Shown here: one piece after another, positions 58,621 to 64,000 of the stretch
Position numbering within the stretch: the stretch's first letter is position 1
Layout of the letters: the number at the start of each line of letters is the position of its first letter
The notes under the pieces: generated by a model
Told to the model about the DNA's origin: nothing
What the model saw: the letters and a program-made list of their open reading frames with translations, nothing else
Database searches by the model: none
NCBI RefSeq assembly: GCF_030272615.1
Contig: NC_081413.1
Span: 165,933,080 to 165,997,079 of the forward strand
DNA length: 64,000 nt
Reading direction: 5' to 3'
Source: Cryptomeria japonica
Lineage: Eukaryota; Streptophyta; Pinopsida; Cupressales; Cupressaceae
Made by a program: the position numbers and the translations under genes

Positions 58621-61600
58621 ATGTTGCAAATACTGGGATCTCTGGTGTCACTTGTGCCCTTAGTTGGTGTGAGGTGTATAGACCTTATGTTGTATGCTTA
58701 TTATCGAGGCATAGGATATTGAAGATCTTAAGGACTCATTGTCTATTCTTTTGTGCATTCTTTCGAGCAAACCTTAATTGTGTGTAACATGTGTGTTCAC
58801 ACCTTGCTTTCACCTTCCTGATGTTGGTGCTTTTTGAGTAATTATATGTGCTTTGTTTGCTTATTTGATATCTTGGTCTATGGTTACTCTTATTTTGAGA
58901 GGGAGTCGTATGTCCCTTTTTGATCATTGTACTCTTCAGACTAAACCATTGGGTTGGTCAATGCTTGTTTGGTATTTGAAAGTATGAAATGTGCTTGTAT
59001 TATGATTATGATCTAGCTTAGTGTTGTGAACTTGAAGGACTTGTATGGTAGATGTTGAGTGCTTATGATGTAGCGAATTGAATGTTTACCACCCTTCCTC
59101 CTCTTTCTCTATAGAAGGTAAAATGTTTGTTATATGTGTATTTATCACTTATGTGAGTTTTCTTATTGCGAGAGAAAGGTTGTGACTTCTTGAACCCTTG
59201 TGTGAGCCTAATGATTCTTATGTGTATTTAGATAATAAGAGGGCTATGGGTTTAAAATATTATAATGGTTATTGGCAGGAAATTATATGGGTTCATAAAA
59301 GGATTCTCCATGTGTGTCGTAAGAGTAACATAATGGAATTTCAATCTTAGGTAATGTGTATTAATGCACAAATAGCAGAAATGTGAAACTGTCTTGTTTG
59401 AAAAAGATGTATAAAAAGAGAACATGTTATAGTGGTTAAGAGTGTGTTAATATGTTCCATGAAAGATCTCTTTATGTGTTTCATAATACCGACTCAATCG
59501 AGGACCTATTTTAACAATGCTATATTGAACTTTCTTTTGGATATATATAATTGACTTAGTATGAATAGAAAGTGTAAAAGAAAAGCTTGTTTGATGTGCA
59601 TGCATAAATATGTATTATTTAATTGATAGCTCCTCATTTACCTTCTTATCATACTTTATTTTTCAATAAAAGGTTACAGACTATGATATGTTTTGTATTA
59701 ATTAAAAGAAGTGAGTGTTTGCAAGAGGTTTTGCATGAACAAAAGATTGTTTGTCTAGATTTATGTTGTTTGGAAAATTAGGACATTCAGTTGCAACCAT
59801 AATATTTGGAAATGTCATGATAGGCCAATTGGCATTCGTCTAAAATAGTAGTGAAATGAAAACCATACAATTAAGATGATAGGCATATAGTAATAAATTT
59901 TAGCATGTTGTGTGATCTTGTTGATTTTGTGCTTATGTATGAAATGGGTTGACTATCAAACTCTCTTACCCTTCTCTTTACCTAGTTATAAGATTTTTAG
60001 AAATTCTACTAAAGAATGCATTGATTTAAATAGAATGTATATAAAGCTTATGAGATTGTATTTTTGCATTTTGGCTTCATATTGAAAGATGGAAGTCTTA
60101 AGTTTCGGAAAGAAATTTGCATGGCTAGTAATGTGAATATGAATGATTAGTGGAATTAGTGAAAGATATAGGAATGACGTTACTTCCTTATGTAATTTTG
60201 AATTGTAAAGAATTTTAGTACTTGTTCCTAGAATAAAATCTATTCAGTTATTCATGTGGGAATCATAATTAAAACCTTCATTGAGTAGATGATAGTGTAT
60301 TGAAAATTACTCCCCGTAAATGTGAATAAAACAATATTGGTGCTTCTGTTGTGTATTGTAAGAAACCAGTGCTTGCTATATGTGCCCATGGGATGGTGAA
60401 CTAATCAACCATGGAGGATATGTTTACTTATGAGTATGGGAAACCATACTATTTATGTGATGTTGCTTATTTGTTACCCTACTGAGTACCAAACCGCAGG
60501 TTGTTGGTACCTCATTATGTAAAGGGGTAGTATTAGGAGTCACCATTCCTTGAACAGTATTTTTCGGCGTACGAGTAATGTCAGTGCTAAGCGACCTTAG
60601 CTTCTCTATTTCGAGGAAAAAATATAGTTATATTATGAAACTATATTAAAGGTGTACTCAATACTTTCCCTTTCTGATGAACCAACTTATATGGTTTATG
60701 TGTTCCAACCTATTCCCCTCTTTTATTTGAGCATATTGATGGCAGTTCTTGAGCATAGTAAAGGTGTATCTTGGAGGATCTTTTTGCCTTGTCTTCATGA
60801 AAGGTATGTTATTTCCACATGAGCTGCCAATTAGTAGGCATTGGTAGACATGTGGGTGGACCTTAGCCATGTATACCTCTGGCTTATGACGAGTATCCCG
60901 AGAGGTACATTGCTATGCAGGGTGTGACCTGCTCATGCCTTCTTCCATGAGGTACACTACCATGCGAGATACGTCCATTGCGTGCCTTCTCCTCTTGGAG
61001 TATTGCCATGTCATGCTGAGACATGATGCAGGATGTAGTATGCATTACCATGCGGCCTACCTTCTTGTTTAGGGTAGAGCCATACCGTGTGATGATGTGA
61101 TGCGGGGTGATGTTGAGGTGCACACTGCCATGCCGTGTGGATGTGTGGCTAGGCTACACCACATAATAAGCTACCGCGATAGCTAGACGATTGTTCCCTC
61201 CTTCCTCGTTGGTGGCTAGATGCTAGTCACATAGTGATGTTATGTGCAATTATGATTTTCTTATTTATTTCTTTGTGGACCAGAAATTTATTCTATTTTG
61301 ACTTTGAAGGTTTAGCCACGATCTTGCGATCTTTTGCTTACTTGATTTGGTGTTGCAATTCCAAAATTTTTCTTGCCTTACTGTTGGAATTGATGATTTA
61401 TTATCTTTATTCATTTGTATTTTGGTAGCTAAACTGGTTTATCCTTATTGTTTTCATATGTCGGTCTTGTGTTGAAATGTGAATTCCTCCCCAAGGATGT
61501 ATGAGATGGTCTTGGTTGAGTGTGTACGAGGAAGTAGACTTAGGGAACCTTGAGGATGGGGGTATGTGAGGCTATGATGCAACTAGGATCCACTACCTAC

Positions 61601-62420
61601 CTATGTGTGGTGACTATCTCTTGGAGCCTAACCAACTTAATCAACAAGGGATGGTCATGAGGGTCTTGTATGGAAGGTAGCACCGCTATGGTGTTCCCTA
61701 GCACCATCAAGCCCTTGAGTGAGATGTTGGATATTTATGATCATGATTGCTATTTTTTTTTTTTGAGATCAAGCATAGAGATGCTGATCGTGCATATTAT
61801 CTATGACCGAGCATTAGACATGCTCACATGTGGCATTTTGAGTTGTACATTCCAGTTATGTGGATGGTTATTATGTGTAATCATGGAGTAAAATGTGTTA
61901 TCTCGTCACTATGTTATGGGACATAGTCATTAGAAGGGTTTCTATATGCCTGACAAGTGTAACCAATTGTGTTCTATATGTTGCTCTTATTTCATGAAAG
62001 TTAACTTGGTTGTAGAATTTGAAATTTGAAGCTAGTTCTATGTGATAAATTTTTATGAAGAGGATGGATTGGTAAAATAAATTGATCATGATGGCATGCT
62101 GTCTTGTCATATTTGGTAAATGAATATGGTAATTTTTGTTTACCTCATTTTGTGCTTTAATTTGGTGTGATGAAAGGAAGAAAATTCTTGTTTCACTACT
62201 ATGATTATAGATAGTTCCTAGAATGTTATAAAAAATGTATGGATTTAGATGTATCTTACCAATGGATAATGACATTTGTAGAGGGTTTAGCAATAATGTT
62301 TCAATTATTTGTGGAAAGATTCATATGTGCAATATTGATATTTGTTAAATGAGTTTCAGGGTTTATGCGTGTTGCATGTTTTCCTTCTAGCCTTGCAACT
62401 TCCAGGAGTAAGTTAGAACC
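58621..62420 (+). other. gypsy-4 interior, no recognisable genes
   Basis: 3.8 kb with no open frame above about 130 codons and no gag, protease, RT or integrase motif on either strand by reading. It contains the repeat at 60890-61140. Composition is AT-rich and similar to the LTR. Confidence 0.6.
60890..61140. repeat. Degenerate short tandem repeat in gypsy-4 interior
   Basis: Four to five loose copies of a roughly 45-60 bp unit marked by GAGGTACAYTRCYATGC and TGCCTTCTYC or TTGCCATG words. Too diverged for an exact period by eye. Confidence 0.45.
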
Positions 62421-62432
62421 TAGTGGGGAGGA
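62421..62432 (+). other. gypsy-4 polypurine tract
   Basis: TAGTGGGGAGGA immediately before the 3' LTR start TGAAGTACC. GTGGGGGAGGA is the common form in plant gypsy elements. Confidence 0.8.
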
Positions 62433-63587
62433 TGAAGTACCCCTGCCCTAATCATATTTTAAAACCCAGTCTTACCTTGGTTGATTTACCATGATGTAAT
62501 GTTATAGTCAGATATTATGATTTTTGTGTGTACCTGTAAATGTTATTTTTGCATCAATTCTCATGTAAGTTTATTTGTTTTTCTGATTTGTGTTATTAAT
62601 CTCAGGCTAATACTTTCATTGAATATATATGCATGCATGTGTGGTTCATGGTTGTAGGAGGTTCCATGTACAATACAACATAGGTATGAGGTTCGTCTCC
62701 ACCTGGATTCGTAGGTTTGAGTGTACCTCATTGGTCCTAAGAGATTGGAATAGGTGGTAGTAAGACCCTCATTTTACCCTAGTCATGCTCAAGTGAGTGT
62801 CATCAATCGTTCGTCAGTTTCCCCTTTTGGCTGGGTATGCGGGTCATGTATCTGGTTGGCTTTCTTGGGTTGCGTGTTTTGTGTGTGGTAAAATTGAGTA
62901 TTTAATTTGATTAAATGAGTTCTTTTACACATTAGTAAATTAAAGGACTAAATTAAATAGGACCCCTTTGTGTGATTAATCATTAATTAGAATTGCTCAA
63001 TTCATGTTTGCAGCAAGTTCGATTAAATGGTTATTTTAAATGATGAATTAATTAAGTTTATGCATTTTGAAAGGAAAGATTAAATAGTATTCGAAAATAG
63101 AAATATTTTACCCTCATTGGTATTTTGAAATAGAAATGTTAGTTTTAATTAATTGAGGAAATCAATTTTAGAAGAAAAAGCAAGTTTTGCATATTTGAAT
63201 TGTTTGGGAAATATGTTTTGCATTTTTTTATTTGGAGGAAATTATTTTTAAATCCAAAAAATGAATTTTGGTCAAACAAAATTCCTTTTAACCTAGGTTT
63301 GGAAAATATTTTGAGAGAGTTATTTTTGGGATGGAAATTTTGGGTATTTGGGGAAGAAGGATTTTTCTTGAGCTTGTAGGTTGGGCTCTTCATCAAATCA
63401 TTCCCAGGATTGCTGAATAAGGTAGGATTCTTGTTTATCTCCTTGGTTTCTTTGTTGATCATAGAGATTGTTTTGATTTTGAAGAAATCTGGTTGTGCTT
63501 TTTGAAAATCTCATATATTTGTGGAATATGGAAGAGTTGTAGTTGAATCTCCACTTCAAACCCTCCTTGCTTTCTTTCCCAACCTCC
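62433..63587 (+). repeat. gypsy-4 3' LTR, first 1.15 kb
   Basis: Matches 54484-55620 with small indels (for example the TTTTTAAATCCAAAAAATG insertion near 63245). Homology stops at CCCAACCTCCAGG, where the 5' LTR has CCCAACCTCTAGA. Confidence 0.85.
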
Positions 63588-64000
63588 AGGTCTTCATAGG
63601 TTCCGACCCCCATCATGGGTTACCTTGGTATCCTCTCAAGAACCCCCAACCCCATCCAAGTCTAATGTGGACCCAAACAATCCTTTTGTGAGGACAAGGT
63701 TGTTGGTTTGCCATTCCAGGCCTTCTCACTGCATCCAGAGTATGTACTAGCACTAAACTGTGAGCGAGGCACAATTATCTTATTTAGTGTTTCATCTACC
63801 AAGCCCCCTAAATATAATTAAGTAACCACTTACTTAAACAAACTTTCAAAGGGTTACCCTGCAACCACTTTGGGTCTACTAACTGACAAACACTTGACAA
63901 GAAACAATAACAACCATGAAAACACCCACATGACAACATTAGGTACGTTCGACAAGGGACTTGCAGTTTTGAAAGTAAATGCAAATACAGTAATTAAACA
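63587..64000 (-). repeat. Inverted LTR segment at window end
   Basis: Reverse complement of this stretch aligns to 56918-57588 of the 5' LTR: the 63587 side (CAGGTCTTCATAGGTTCC) matches 57588 downward (CAGGCCTCCATAGGTTCC), and ATGCAGTGAGAAGGC matches 57440. The far end (TGTTTAATTACTGTATTTGC in reverse) matches near 56918. About 250 bp are missing relative to the 5' LTR, as gaps. Confidence 0.8.

Larger units (their letters stand above)
54484..64000 (+). mobile_element. Long-LTR gypsy-type element without recognisable coding (gypsy-4), 3' end rearranged
   Basis: Plus-strand element: 5' LTR 54484-58604, primer site at 58607, a 3.8-kb interior, polypurine tract at 62421-62432, and 3' LTR from 62433. 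The two LTR starts (54484 and 62433) match for about 1.15 kb. No gag or pol motif can be read in the interior, so it is either a large non-autonomous derivative or decayed beyond recognition. From 63587 to the window end the 3' LTR is replaced by inverted LTR sequence. Confidence 0.75.

Overview
This window looks like repeat-filled intergenic DNA of a seed plant with a large genome, probably a gymnosperm. That placement is inference from AT-rich, deeply nested, slowly decaying LTR retrotransposons, and the species is not identifiable. I find no host protein gene, rRNA or tRNA gene. Almost everything readable belongs to LTR retrotransposons, and all their genes are broken by stops or frameshifts.

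Layout: (1) 1-3460, a Ty1/copia element on the minus strand (copia-1), cut by the window edge, with its 5' LTR at 2275-3460. (2) 5236-18366, a 13.1-kb Ty3/gypsy element of the dual-RNase-H (Tat-like) type on the minus strand (gypsy-1), with paired LTRs and target duplication ATGCC. (3) About 19795-21527, an older minus-strand LTR candidate. (4) 22558-41185, an 18.6-kb Tat-like element (gypsy-2) related to gypsy-1, with LTRs about 2.5-3% apart by hand count and target duplication GATCC. It carries an extra, broken plant mobile domain gene on the opposite strand between pol and the 3' LTR. (5) About 43424-53250, a very decayed gypsy pol (gypsy-3) whose reverse transcriptase is split by (6) copia-2 at 45379-53064, which has 1.5-kb LTRs about 4% apart and target duplication ATTAA. 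(7) 54484 to the window end, a plus-strand gypsy-type element with 4.1-kb LTRs (gypsy-4) and a 3.8-kb interior with no recognisable coding. Its 3' LTR switches at about 63587 into an inverted piece of LTR sequence.

In the autonomous-type elements, gag packages RNA, protease cuts the polyprotein, reverse transcriptase and RNase H copy RNA to DNA, and integrase inserts it. tRNA primer sites and polypurine tracts are visible at the LTR edges. The most interesting signals are non-coding. Gypsy-1 and gypsy-2 share hairpins in the 5' leader, beside the polypurine tract, and as a tandem pair 3' of pol, whose stems differ in sequence yet still pair. Gypsy-2 also has two arrays of an AGCGCTATTG-type motif in opposite orientation near the two ends of its interior, plus the antisense plant mobile domain gene. 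Together these suggest a two-strand expression system with structured RNAs.
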